From positions 7,933,642 to 7,997,641 of the forward strand of contig NW_004955476.1 in the NCBI RefSeq assembly GCF_000276665.1: DNA of 64,000 nucleotides. Direction: 5' to 3'. A program made the position numbers and the translations under genes. The notes below the pieces were generated by a model, which worked only from the letters and a program-made list of their open reading frames with translations, did no database searches and was not told the DNA's origin. Below, one piece after another: positions 12,251 to 21,785 of the stretch; the stretch's first letter is position 1, and each line of letters starts with the position of its first letter. The DNA is from Chinchilla lanigera (lineage: Eukaryota > Chordata > Mammalia > Rodentia > Chinchillidae).

Positions 12251-13314
12251 AGGATGTTGTTAACAGCCTCCCCTTACACCATAGGTGTCCAAAACTTCTA
12301 GCGCTGGGCTGCTATGATTATGTGCTTAAGAGGGATACGTGACTTGAAGGGTGGTGCTCAGGGCAAGTTTCTGTTACCCCTGCCGATCTGAACCGTCAGT
12401 GAGGTCTCTCCCTATGTTCTCACTCCTCCCCAGTAGCTAACTGCCACAGCTTAGTCTCGGATAGAGCTGGGGGCCTCTGGACCATCTAGCTTCAGGGCGA
12501 GGCTGTGTGCCTAGGCCTCAGGGCGTGGACTGTTCTAGTAGTCTCGTCTCTCTTCTCCATGGTATCCAACTGGCTTGAGTCTGTCCTCGTCTCAAGTGGA
12601 TATTTCTTCACTCAGTGACAGAGAAAGCAGAACTTCGACTAAGGATATTGGAAAGGGGATTTCCTGCCACACGCTCCTCACCCAAAGAGAAAGGTTTTCC
12701 TCTTTGCTTGTCTCAGCTCATCTGCAATAGGCCGTCATTCCTGTAAAGAACACGGCAACACACGCCACCTCCTCCTTAGCTGCTTAAAGCTTTTGCTTTG
12801 AGGTAAAGTCCAGAGAGTAAGTGAGAGAGATGCCTTCCCCTCAGAGCTTGCTGAGCTTCTCAGGCCTTCTAGGGCCTGTAAACCCAGGGGGATCATACCA
12901 TCTGTCGGAGGAGCAGGAAAAACTGCTGGTGAGAACATACGCTCTCTGTGCTGCCTCTAGCTCAGGTTCTGTCTTCACCAATTCATTAAAATTATACTTA
13001 TTTATGATTTCCTGCTTTCATGGTGAGCACAAGTGAACCAGTTCATGAGGATAGTCTTTCCTTTAAAGGGCTCATTTCCTTAGGAAAAATACTTTCACTT
13101 AATTATTTCCGTACTTTTAAATTTCAGATTATTATGTGCATTTATTTCCCTATACTCTTCTCCTTTTGAATCTCAAAGCAGCATAGAGAATATGAATGGA
13201 TGAGGCGTCAAGCAAAGACACTTTAAATTCACATAATTTGATGAATTATTCATTTTACAAGTCTACTGAAGCCTTCTACCAAGTGATAATTTGGCCTATT
13301 CTTAATTTTTAGAC
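12251..13314. other. Unassigned stretch, partly GC-richer
   Basis: The 12290-12900 part is less AT-rich than its surroundings and has scattered CpGs. I see no promoter signature or recognisable exon. The opposing frames at 12735-12938 (minus) and 12821-13036 (plus) have no known motif. Confidence 0.45.
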
Positions 13315-14165
13315 AAACCTTCTTTTTTATAGTTTTAGATTCATGGAAAAACTATAAATATCTTTGAGATTTCCTATAAACCATAATACAGAAATTTCTA
13401 ACAGATTCCACACCCATTTCCCTGTCTTTAACATCTAACAAGCATTTGGTACATTTGCTACAATAATGAACAAATATTGATATATTAATAACTTTGGGGA
13501 TTTTCTTAGTTTTTACCTACTGTCTCTTTTCAGTTGTAAGATTCGATTCTCCATCCCACAGAATGTTTAGTCATCAGAGCTCTTTCAAGTACTCTTGTCT
13601 GTGAAGGTTCCTCAGACTTACCTTGCTTTTGATGAACTTCCTATTTTTGAAATATCTAGTTATGTTTTTAAAAATATCTCCTACTTAATACAGACCTCGT
13701 GTTTTTCTCATGACTGTACCTGGATTGTGTCTTGGGAAAGAAGACCACAAAGTAAAGAAGCTACATTTCTGTCTCCATATTGCAGTTATACACTACCCAT
13801 ATGATTTACTCTTGTTGATGGTAATTTTTACCATCTGAGGCAGTTTATCAGCTGTATCTACTGTAAAGACCTTTAACCTTTTATTCTTGTATTTTTTTTA
13901 GATGTAAGTCACTGTATACAGTCCACACTTAAGATATAGAGTAATATGTCACCTCTTTGAGGGCTGGTTGTACATACAAAAATTCAAATTTTTTCTGCAA
14001 GGGGGATTTGTCAATTGCCCCTAAATTGTTCTTTCCATCATTTGTTGGTGTCAGTATTATATATTGATAATAGTGCATAGACATTTACTTCACACTGTAG
14101 TTTTAAAGTCCAATAGCACTTTATTTTGTTCATTAACATGTTCTAGGAACTCTTTCATTTGGTGC
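13315..14165 (-). mobile_element. Old L1 3' UTR, nearly 850 bp
   Basis: On the plus strand it reads as the reverse complement of an old mammal-wide L1M-type 3' UTR. Ordered landmarks are TTTAACATCTAACAAGC, CTACAATAATGAAC, TTTTTACCTACTGTCTC, AGACTTACCTTGCTTTTGATG, GTTTTTCTCATGACTGTACC, AGAAGACCACAAAGTAAAG, CACTGTATACAGTCCACACTT and CTTTATTTTGTTCATTAAC. All of these occur in the expected order with moderate divergence. The 13595-13804 frame is read through it. Confidence 0.8.
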
Positions 14166-14247
14166 CTGTGTCTCTTTAACATACCCCCTCATTTTGCGTT
14201 CCTCTCTGCTATATATTTGTATCCACTTGCACACATGCATGCATGTG

Positions 14248-14640
14248 TATTAGTCAGCTTTGCCACTGCTGAACCACAATACCTGACACTCACAACTTGA
14301 AGAAAGAGAAGTTTAATTTGGCTCAAGGATTCAAGAGATTCAGTCCATGGTTGGATGCTCCAAAATGGAAACATCATGGTCAAAGGTCATGGTAGAACAA
14401 AGATGCTTACTTAGTTCATTGTGGCCCAGATGCACAGCAGGGAAGCAGCACCGAGAGAAAAAGGGCCAGCGAGCATATATACTACAAAGGTCATACTTCT
14501 GCAATCCAGCCAGATATACTGAAAATTATCCTTTACCTGTCTGCTAGGCATTTCTTAATCTAATCAAGGTGACATCACAATTAAAGGTCACAAGGCATGT
14601 TCATTACTTTCTAATTTTCTTTTTTAAAAGATGGTCAATG
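14248..14640 (-). mobile_element. MaLR-type LTR (MLT1/MST-like), minus orientation
   Basis: It opens with GTATTAGTCAGCTTTGCC, the reverse complement of the typical MaLR 3' end. TACCTGACACTCACAACTTG, GAAGTTTAATTTGGCTCAAG and TCAGTCCATGGTTGGATGC-type blocks follow. These are non-autonomous endogenous-retrovirus-derived LTRs. I see no internal coding region, so it is probably a solo LTR. The right end is uncertain. Confidence 0.65.
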
Positions 14641-14822
14641 ATTATGTTGTCTACCCTAATCTTGGATTAGCCATTCCTTTGAGTAGGTCTTTGTCCCTTT
14701 CTAAGAATATAGTTTTAGAAAGTAAGGTCTGAGCCTAAAGTGCTCATGTTCCTACTGAGTGGTCATCTCTTCTAGGTCCTCTTTCTTGACAAAACAAATA
14801 ACTTATGTATGTCTACTAAATA

Positions 14823-14880
14823 AATATATATGTGTGCGTGTGTGTGTGTGTGTGTGCGTGTGTGTGCATGTGTATGTGTG
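14823..14880. repeat. (TG)n microsatellite, interrupted
   Basis: TATATATG grades into TGTG repeats with CG and CA interruptions. It has potential as a length-polymorphic marker and no other role is visible. Confidence 0.95.
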
Positions 14881-15529
14881 TTAACATTTACATGTATCAC
14901 CACTTATATCTGTATTAAGTAGGAATATGAGTTTGAACTGTTAGCTCCAATATTAGCCCATGGACCCATGGATCACTCTAGATTCTTTCTTCTATGTATT
15001 TCTAACTGAACGATGGTAAATCTCACTCTTACACTTGCTAACATGTCAATAATTGGTCAACATGAGTAGAATATATATGAACAAAAGTATCTAAATTGTT
15101 ATCTGGAACAACTGGAAAAGACTTTATCAATTCATGTGCTGTTCTTAGGTACAAATCCTTTCGCCTTTAGTTTTAGAGATTGCTCCTATTATTACTAAGC
15201 TCAGCACATTTCCCTCCAACTCCCTCAAAGAAGTGGTTTCACCTATGTTTGATAGTTTTATTGTTTTGTTACATTCTGCATTCTTTCATGCCTGTCTAGA
15301 TTTTTCAGATTTCATATATTAAGGGTTATATTAGTGCTATAAAAAAGTATGGTTTTGAAAAACTCATCGTGTTATGGCTCCACTGTTGGACTATCATACA
15401 AAGCATTTTCACCATGCTAAAATATCTTTGATGCTTTCTCTTTTTATAGCTCTTTGTGAACATTTGCTTTCTCAGTATTAAATATGATATTAGCTGTAGG
15501 ATATTTCTGTAGATATTATGTTTTAGAAT
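14881..15529. other. AT-rich stretch, possibly antisense L1 in part
   Basis: Parts of 15100-15480 read like antisense L1 text leading into the clearer piece that follows (for example TGTGCTGTTCTTAGG), but I cannot set borders. No gene is seen. Confidence 0.3.
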
Positions 15530-15735
15530 GAGAAGAGTTTTCTATTTCTAGTTTTCTGAGAAATTCTGTCATGAGTGAGTGTTGAAATTTGTTTAATAAT
15601 TTTTATCATCAGTCAGTGCAATCATATGACTTTTTACTAGTTCATTGATATGATGAATTATACTGATTTTTGAATGTCAAACCAGTCTTGCATACCTGGA
15701 ATAATACCGCTTGTTCATGGTATGGACACCGACTT
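15530..15735 (-). mobile_element. L1 ORF2 fragment (reverse-transcriptase region), degenerate
   Basis: Landmarks of antisense ORF2 occur in order: TCTATTTCTAGTTTTCTGAG, GTCATGAGTGAGTGTTGAA, ATTGATATGATGAATTA, TGAATGTCAAACCAG and GCATACCTGGAATAA. The encoded protein would be the L1 reverse transcriptase/endonuclease, but stops and indels make this a fossil. Confidence 0.75.
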
Positions 15736-15886
15736 TGTACATAGCTGGATTTCTTAACCTTCTGTTGAGAAAATTTTGCTCATGAATTGTGACTGCCACT
15801 GATGATTCAGAGTCCCTTTAAACCAGAGCATGAATTTTGATGATATACAAAAAAAGTTCTGGTGAGTCAGTGCTCCTGTAATAGTT

Positions 15887-16330
15887 TGGATCTGAGACGT
15901 CCTACAAGGGCTGTGTGCGGAAGGCTTGGTTCTCAATGCAGCAAGATTCAGAGATGCAGGGACTTTGGGGAAGTAATTGGATCATAAAGGCTCTCACCTT
16001 TTCAGTGGATTAATCCATTGCTAGGTTTGTAATTTGCTGGGCTATTAGAATACAACAGAATCTTAGGAGGCACAGCCCAGTTGAAGGGAATGGGTTCTCT
16101 GAAGTGTGCTCTTTGGAGGTATACCTTGTTTTCTCTCTCCCTCTGTCTCTCTCTCCCTCTATCTCTCTCCTTCTCAGCTATGGTGGAGCTTTCCTCCACC
16201 AACCCTTCTGCCATGGTATATTTTCTTTCCTCAGGCCCCAGAACAATGGAGCTAAGCAGCCAAAGATGGAGCAATGGATTAATGCAGATGGATTTTGGAT
16301 GAATGGATTAATGGACTCTGCAGTTCACAT
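15887..16330 (+). mobile_element. MaLR-type LTR, plus orientation
   Basis: It starts AGTAATAGTTTGGATCTGAG, the 5' end typical of MLT1/MST-like LTRs. GTAATTGGATCATAAAGGC and TCAGTGGATTAATCC follow. A CT-rich tract lies at 16129-16175, then CTTCTGCCATGG and CTCAGGCCCCAGAACAATGG, a typical interior of rodent MaLR LTRs. Frames at 16002-16274 (minus) and 16081-16334 (plus) run through it and are not genes. It opposes the LTR at 14248-14640. Confidence 0.7.
15947..16028 (+). repeat. Left arm of an 82-bp inverted repeat
   Basis: It pairs with 16338-16419. The arms are equal in length, align without gaps and differ at about 7 of 82 positions by my count (about 91% identity). The arm lies inside the plus-orientation MaLR LTR. 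Confidence 0.9.
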
Positions 16331-16337
16331 GTAGAAA

Positions 16338-16419
16338 AAACCTAGCAATGGATTAATTCACTGATAAAGTGAGAGCCTTTGTGATCCAAATACTTCCAAA
16401 AAGTCCCTGCATCTCTGAA
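16338..16419 (-). repeat. Right arm of the inverted repeat (LTR fragment in opposite orientation)
   Basis: This is the reverse complement of 15947-16028, with no insertions or deletions. It carries the 5' part of the same LTR family in minus orientation, about 310 bases from the left arm. It may be a second truncated LTR or an inverted duplication. Transcripts across both arms could fold into a long hairpin. Positions 16430-16830 hold nothing recognisable. Confidence 0.9.
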
Positions 16420-16829
16420 ACCTTAAGCTGCAATTACTCTTTCTTAATTTTAATGATTTTCTAAAGTATTTTAACAGTGATAATAAAGGGACTAATAGAA
16501 ACCCCAAGGGAAGGGTAGAATTGTGTGTGAAATTTTAGGTCATTAGATCTTTCATAAGCTGACATGAATATTTAAGGTTCTGTGCATTTAAAAATAATAA
16601 ACTTATTGTTTGCCAGATATTTTTCCTAGCCTGGCTGACTCGATAAAGCTTACATACTTTTTCTACTTTTCCTCATATATACACAAAAGCCACAGAATCT
16701 TCTGGTTAAGTGCAGATTTCTTATTGAAGAAATGTTTACTTTTCTGAAAACTCAATGGTGAAATGCTGTATATGTCTTTGATTAAGCAATAAACTTCCAT
16801 GAAACATTGAGGAAACAAAGTCCATGTGA

Positions 16830-18255
16830 TTTAAGTGGAATAATATCCAGTCTTCATGCATTAGAAAAATTAATATTGTTAAAAGGTCCGTACTATCAAA
16901 GTGATTTCTAGATTCAACGCAATCTCTGTCAAAATTCTAATAATATCTTTCACATAGTAAAAATAATCCTAAAATTCATATGCAACCATCAAAATACTAA
17001 ATAGCAAAGGAATCTTAAAAAAAATCAAGCTAGTGGTACTGTACTAGCTCATTTTGAAACATATAATGAAGCATATTACCGAAAATTGCATATTATTGGC
17101 ATAAAGATAGATACACATATCGATATAGCAAAACGGAAAGTCAGAGATGAATTCAAGCACTTATAGCCAACTTTATTCCAATAAGGTGCCTAGAACACAC
17201 AATGGGAAGGATAGCCTTAGTAACATGCATGTTCACATGCAGAAGAATAAAATTTGACCTTGGTTTCATATTATACATGAATATTAATCCAAAATAGATT
17301 AAAGACTTAAGTGTCAGATCTGAGACTGTAAAACAACTAGAAGAAAATATCAGAGAATTCTTGTTGACATTGGTCTGGGTGAATTTTTTTATAATCCTTA
17401 AAACACTGTCAACGCAGACCGAAATACAAATGTCTTTACATTAAACCAGAGGGTTCATGCACAACAAAGGAAACAACTGACGGAATTGTTTCATTTGTAA
17501 AGAAATTGTAAATTCATTGTAAAGAAATGAAGCACAGAATGGAAGAAAATATTTGCCGGGGTGGATGAGGACTTAATATAAAAATACAAAAGCAACTCAA
17601 ATAACTCAGTGGAAAGAAAACAAATTACTTGATTTACAAATGAAGAAAAGACCAGAAGAGATATACCCCAAAAGAAGACATAAAAGTGGCCAGAGATATA
17701 TGAAAAATCGATCACCACCATTAATCACCAGGGAAACAGATATCAAATCCTGAAAATGAGGTATTACTTCACAACTGTTAGAAGGGCTATGATCAGAAAG
17801 ACAAACATGACAAGTGTTGGGAAGGGTGAGGAGATAGCACCGTTAGAAATGTGGACTAGTGTGGCCATTAGGACAAACAGGGTAGAAATCCCTCCATACG
17901 TTAAAAATGCAATGAATACATAATCCAGAAATCCCACTTCTTGTTATTCACCCGAGAGAAATGAAATCAGTGCGCCGAGACATCTGCATCCTCATATTCA
18001 CTGCAGTCTTCTCTGTAGCATCCCAGACAGAACATTACAAAGTCACGTGTAGGTAAAGAAAACGTGGCAGACATGCACAGTGAAATACTACTCGGTCTTT
18101 CCATAGAGGAAATCTAACCATTTGTAGTAATATGAATGAAAGTTAGGGACCTTGCCTTTTGCAAAACAAGCCAGAGACAAAAAAGCAAATACTATACAAT
18201 CTAATACATAGGTGGAATCTAAAATATGCAAACTCACGAAAGCAGCGATGTCCAA
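16830..18255 (+). mobile_element. L1 LINE, old 3' half (ORF2 end and 3' UTR)
   Basis: Ordered landmarks of old L1 include ATTCAACGCAATCTCTGTCA, CAAAATAGATTAAAGACTTAAG, ACAAAGGAAACAACTGACGG, AAAACAAATTACTTGATTTAC, ACAAGTGTTGGGAAGGGTGAGG, CAGAAATCCCACTTCTTG and GTGGAATCTAAAATATGC. The encoded frame is broken in many places. It is roughly 1.4 kb, 5'-truncated and more diverged than the neighbouring L1 at 18568. Confidence 0.8.
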
Positions 18256-18264
18256 AAGAGTTGT

Positions 18265-18567
18265 TTTTTAAATTCCTTTTTTATTAGTGCAAGTCTGTGA
18301 TGTGTAATAACTGTATTAATCCTGGGGGATGTTTACATATACAGATCACCACATCCTAGTTACTTTTACTTCCTCCTCCACTCCCTGCTCGCTGGCATCT
18401 CCCCATCTCTGACGCACTCTACATCTCCTAAAACCAGATCATTTCTCTTTTATTTTGTTCTTTATTTATATTGTGTCTTTCTTGTAAGTTAGAAACAGTA
18501 CACTGCTTAAATTTCTGTGTCTGATTTATTTTCACTTAACGTTATGTTGTCAAGAACCATCCATTTT
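18265..18567 (-). mobile_element. Minus-strand L1 3' UTR, first part (split by a nested L1)
   Basis: The poly(T)-like start TTTTTTAAATTCC marks the 3' end of a reverse-oriented L1. It then has ACTTCCTCCTCCACTCCCTGC-type antisense purine-rich UTR and CAAGAACCATCCATTTT. The element is interrupted here and resumes at 19956. A related antisense UTR is present at 55915-56140. Confidence 0.75.
18552..18567 (+). repeat. Target-site duplication, left copy
   Basis: AAGAACCATCCATTTT matches 19940-19955 (AAGAACCATCTATTTT) with one difference. A 16-bp direct repeat either side of the plus-strand L1 insert is the expected signature of target-primed reverse transcription. Confidence 0.85.
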
Positions 18568-18659
18568 AAGAATCAACATTGTGAAAATGGCCATACTCCC
18601 AAAATTGTTATACAGATTCAATGTAATCACAATTAAAATACTATTGGGAGTTTAGACTA

Positions 18660-19031
18660 GTGCAACCACTGTGGAAATCAGTGTGGAGATTCCTCACAAA
18701 ACTAGGATTAGAGGTCACATTTAATCCAGCTAATCCCCTTTTGGGTATTTTCCCAGAAGAATTAAAAACATCATACCACAGCGATATATGCGCACCCATG
18801 TTTATAGCAATGCAAACTGTCATAGCTAAATCTTGGAAACAACCCAAATGCCCATCAACTGAGGAATGGATAAAAAAGATGTGGTATTTTTATCCAATGG
18901 AGTATTACTCAGCTATAAAGAAAGATAAACTAGAGGCTTTCATAGGAAAATGGATGGAAATAGAGACCATACTCATAAGTGAAATAAATCTGACTCACAT
19001 GTGTAAATGTCATATTGCCTTCCTTGTATAA
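18660..19031 (+). pseudogene. L1 ORF2 C-terminal remnant
   Basis: This 123-codon open frame matches the C-terminal domain of L1 ORF2, the reverse transcriptase/endonuclease of the LINE. Visible landmarks are LWKSVWRFL near residue 4, NPLLGIF near residue 25, KQPKCPSTEEWIKKMW near residues 60-75 and MEYYSAIKKDKLEAF near residues 80-94. It has lost the endonuclease and reverse-transcriptase domains and cannot act alone. The first methionine is incidental, because the frame is simply the open tail of ORF2. It is one of the best-preserved coding fragments in the window. Confidence 0.9.
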
Positions 19032-19171
19032 GAACCTGAAAGAGTAAATAAAAGCTGAAAGTACAACAGATACTATGAAAGGGAAAGAAACTGCTCAATT
19101 AGGAAAGAACAACTGGGATGAGGGAAAAGAGAAAAAAAAGAAAGAAGGAAGGGAAAAAATATATATATATA

Positions 19172-19424
19172 CAAGATAGCCAAGACAATTGTACTACTAA
19201 TTTCTATAAGTTTATTGAAAAGAGCAATTAGTGCATAATTGTTTGATCAGTCTTACATGCCTATATCTAGCTATCTGAGTAACTACTTTGAAGATGACAG
19301 TGTGTAATATAACAAGCATTGTTGATTTCCTATCACTTTGTTTGAGGTTCTAAATCACTGTTATAGTTTTTATGTAGTTTTGTTTATGCCTCTGATTTTT
19401 TTGTTATTTTCTCTTTAAAGTAAA
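19172..19424 (+). repeat. L1 tail tandem unit A
   Basis: Unit A contains CAAGATAGCCAAGACAATTG, TTTATTGAAAAGAGCAATTAG, TTACATGCCTATATCTAGC, ATAACAAGCATTGTTGA and TCACTTTGTTTGAGG. Each block has a counterpart in unit B at an offset of roughly 350-366 bases. It is followed by AAGTTTATA repeats and a TATC/TA-rich linker to 19534. Confidence 0.8.
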
Positions 19425-19479
19425 AACAGAAGTTTCTCTTTAAACTAAAAAAGTTTATAAAAAAGTTTATATACTCTTT

Positions 19480-19535
19480 TCCCTCATCTATCTATCTATA
19501 TTATATCTATATATATATATAGATATATATATATG
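19480..19535. repeat. (TATC/TA)n simple repeat
   Basis: CATCTATCTATCTATA grades into TATATATA with an internal palindrome. It lies between units A and B of the L1 tail. Confidence 0.9.
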
Positions 19536-19537
19536 TG

Positions 19538-19764
19538 CAAGGATAGCTGGGATAAGTGTACTGCTGATGTCTCTTGGTTTATTGAAAGGAATGGTTAATG
19601 CTTAAATTTTTTTTTGACCAATTTTACATGCTTATATCTGGTAATCAGAACAACTAATTTGGAGACAACAATATACAACATGATAAGCATTGTTCAATTC
19701 TTACCATCTTGTTCCATGAAGCTCTATTTTGTTTCTAATTTTTTATTACTTGTTCTCTTTAATT
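19538..19764 (+). repeat. L1 tail tandem unit B
   Basis: Blocks parallel unit A: CAAGGATAGCTGGGATAAG, GGTTTATTGAAAGGAATGG, TTACATGCTTATATCTGG, ATGATAAGCATTGTTCAATTC and CATCTTGTTCCATGAAGC. The unit ends TTGTTCTCTTTAATT, matching the ends of units A and C. Confidence 0.8.
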
Positions 19765-19765
19765 G

Positions 19766-19938
19766 GTTGATCAATTTTGCATTGTTGCACATGATAATCT
19801 GAGCAACTTCGTTGAAGATAATAACATATAACAATCGTTAATTCCTATCATCTTGTTTGAAAATCTTGTATCATTTTGTTGTTTTTGTACTGCTTCGTTT
19901 TTGTCTTCATTGTTGTTATTTTGTTTCCCTTTAAAAAA
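19766..19938 (+). repeat. L1 tail tandem unit C (5'-shortened)
   Basis: This unit starts inside the repeat (TTGGTTGATCAATTTTGC aligns to TTTGACCAATTTTACATGC of unit B). It then has ATAATCTGAGCAACTTCG, AACAATCGTTAATTCC and CATCTTGTTTGAAAATC. It ends TTTCCCTTTAAAAAAG, directly at the target-site duplication. Confidence 0.75.
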
Positions 19939-19939
19939 G

Positions 19940-19955
19940 AAGAACCATCTATTTT
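19940..19955 (+). repeat. Target-site duplication, right copy
   Basis: This is the partner of 18552-18567, with one substitution. It fixes the 3' boundary of the nested L1 and shows that the tandem units belong to the inserted element. Confidence 0.85.
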
Positions 19956-20550
19956 TCTTAATGACTTGAATTTATCCTTCTTTGTAGCTGAGTAGTACTC
20001 CTTTGTATATAAAAGTCACACATTTTTTATCTGTTTACCTGTTGATGGGCATGTACCACACCTCCATGATTTAGCTATTGTGAGTTCTGCTGCTGTAAAC
20101 ATGGGTATGCATGTGTCAGTGTAATAGCCATTACATTTTTGAGGAAAATATCCAGAAGAATTATAGCTAGGTGAAATGGAATTTATATTTTTAGGATTTT
20201 TCTTGGGAGAGTCTCCCTACTTCCTTCCCGAGTGCTTTAGCCAGTTTACTTTCCCACCAACAGTGTAAAAGTTCTTTTTCACAACAACCTTACCAGTATT
20301 TGTTGTTTGTGAGTCCCTGACAATAGCCACACTTTTTGTGGAGTAACAGAATTCCAGAGATGTTTTGATTTGCATTTCTCTAGTGGCCAAAGATGATGAA
20401 TATCTTTGTATGTACGTATTGGTCATCTGAGAAGTATCAGTTCATTTCAATTGCCCATCTTTGCCTAGAATCTATACTTTTGGGAGTATAATTTTTGAGT
20501 TCTTTATATATGCTAGACAGTAGTCCTCTGTCTGAGGCATCAGTTCCATT
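19956..20550 (-). mobile_element. Minus-strand L1, continuation after the nested insertion (ORF2 C-terminal region)
   Basis: Antisense L1 landmarks occur in order: TAGCTGAGTAGTACTCC, GTTGATGGGCATGTACC, TTCCCACCAACAGTGTAAAAG and TTTGATTTGCATTTCTCTAG. The minus frame at 20217-20426 encodes the ORF2 stretch SSLATREMQIKTSLEF, confirming identity and orientation. The copy is broken by stops. Confidence 0.85.
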
Positions 20551-20559
20551 TTCTCATAT

Positions 20560-20690
20560 ACATACACATTAAGGACCTATAATATGTTAGATATTGTAAT
20601 AGAAACTAAGCAAAAAATGGTACATGTGACAGATATACTCTCTGTCTTTTGGAGCTTAGAGATAGTTAAAGAGAAAAATGTTAAACAATT
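20560..20690 (-). repeat. Probable L2 fragment
   Basis: AAGGACCTATAATATGTTAG and AGATATACTCTCTGTCTTTTGG follow the antisense L2 3' end (the part with bases like CACCTACTATGTGCC and CCCTGCCCTCATGG), heavily decayed. Confidence 0.45.
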
Positions 20691-21599
20691 TCAAGTCTAC
20701 TGTGTTTTAAGCTTACCACATTTAACAAAGAAAAAATAAAAGGCATACTTAAAGTTACAATAAAAAATAATAATAATAAGTGATAAGTCTGAAGAAAATA
20801 GCTCCAGCACAACAGTTATGTTGAAATAAACAATTCCATGTTAAGAAGCAAAAGGAGAATTGGTGTTATGCTTCAGGAAGCTCCCTGTGGCTCATGCAGC
20901 CCTTGTCACCCGCAGATAGTACTGGAACCTAACCCTGAGACCACCAGCATACCCCATCAACATGGACTTCTCCACCAGGATGGACAAACCTGGCTCATAG
21001 AAATGGGAAACTGGGATATGAACATGAGAAGTCTAGCCCCAAAGAAACATTAAGGTCAGTAAATAACTTGGGGGTCAGACTCAGATTTATTACAAACAGT
21101 GCTTTTCTATTATGGTTTGTACAATGGTTGTCACTATGTCTTGCACATAACAGAAGCTGTTAAAAGTTGTAGACTCTTAATTTGAACATCTGTGACTTTC
21201 TATTTTTTTCTTTATCTATTAAACAGGAAAACTGTATTAGTACTCACATCTGAAGCGTTACAACCCAGTAACTACATTGTAAACTTAGCATTTTTAGACT
21301 ATAGGACTTGTTTAATTGTACTTAATAGCTTTAATACAGATTATCCATGGCATTTACAGCTCAACAGGTATCTGGTTATGCACTAAATCTTTAGCTGTAT
21401 TTATTATATAAGTCTTCACAACAATTTTAATCCATAGGCAGTTTATTATCTCCATTTTGCACATTAAAACACTAGGCTCACAATATTTATTTGATCCAAG
21501 CTAAGGGGCTAATTCATATTGGATATGAGATTGAATATGGAGTTAGAACCACTGCTGTCCAATTCTGGAGCACACTTTGATTTACTGAGGGTTCAGTCA
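20691..21599. other. Unassigned stretch
   Basis: The GC-richer patch 20870-21055 holds a 71-codon plus frame without recognisable motif. The 21410-21500 part has faint MIR wording (CAGTTTATTATCTCCATTTTGC). Nothing firm can be called. Confidence 0.4.
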
Positions 21600-21785
21600 A
21601 TGGTGATCATCTGTTGACACTTTGATATACATTTTCTTACTTAATCCTCACAAGAACCCTTTGAGAACATCAGCTTAAGGAGATCAAGTAACTTGTCAAG
21701 GGTCACAGAATAAGTAAGCAATAGAGCCAAGATTCAGTCCTAAGTCTTTTTAATTCCTAAATTGTACTCACATTGACTACTAAAT
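21600..21785 (+). repeat. MIR SINE
   Basis: This is a well-ordered MIR core: TTACTTAATCCTCACAAGAA, CCCTTTGAGAAC, AGGAGATCAAGTAACTTGTC, AAGGGTCACAGAATAAGTAAG and AGAGCCAAGATTCAGTCC. Confidence 0.9.

Larger units (their letters stand above)
18568..19939 (+). mobile_element. Nested L1 insertion with internal deletion and repeated tail
   Basis: The insert starts with an ORF2 segment encoding a NIVKMAILPK-like peptide (18575-18642) and then jumps to the ORF2 C-terminus. That implies an internal deletion of roughly 1 kb relative to a full ORF2. Next come the 3' UTR (to about 19160), a (TA)n run, three diverged tandem units and a short A-rich end at 19933-19940. It has split a reverse-oriented L1, and a 16-bp target-site duplication brackets it. 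It is younger than its host L1. Confidence 0.8.

Noticed and set aside
14248..16420. Full-length provirus between opposed LTRs
   Set aside because: LTRs are in opposite orientations and no internal coding sequence lies between them; only L1 and unassigned DNA does.
19165..19938. CRISPR-like array
   Set aside because: The three units are long, diverged and lack spacers. They are part of an L1 tail in a vertebrate genome.
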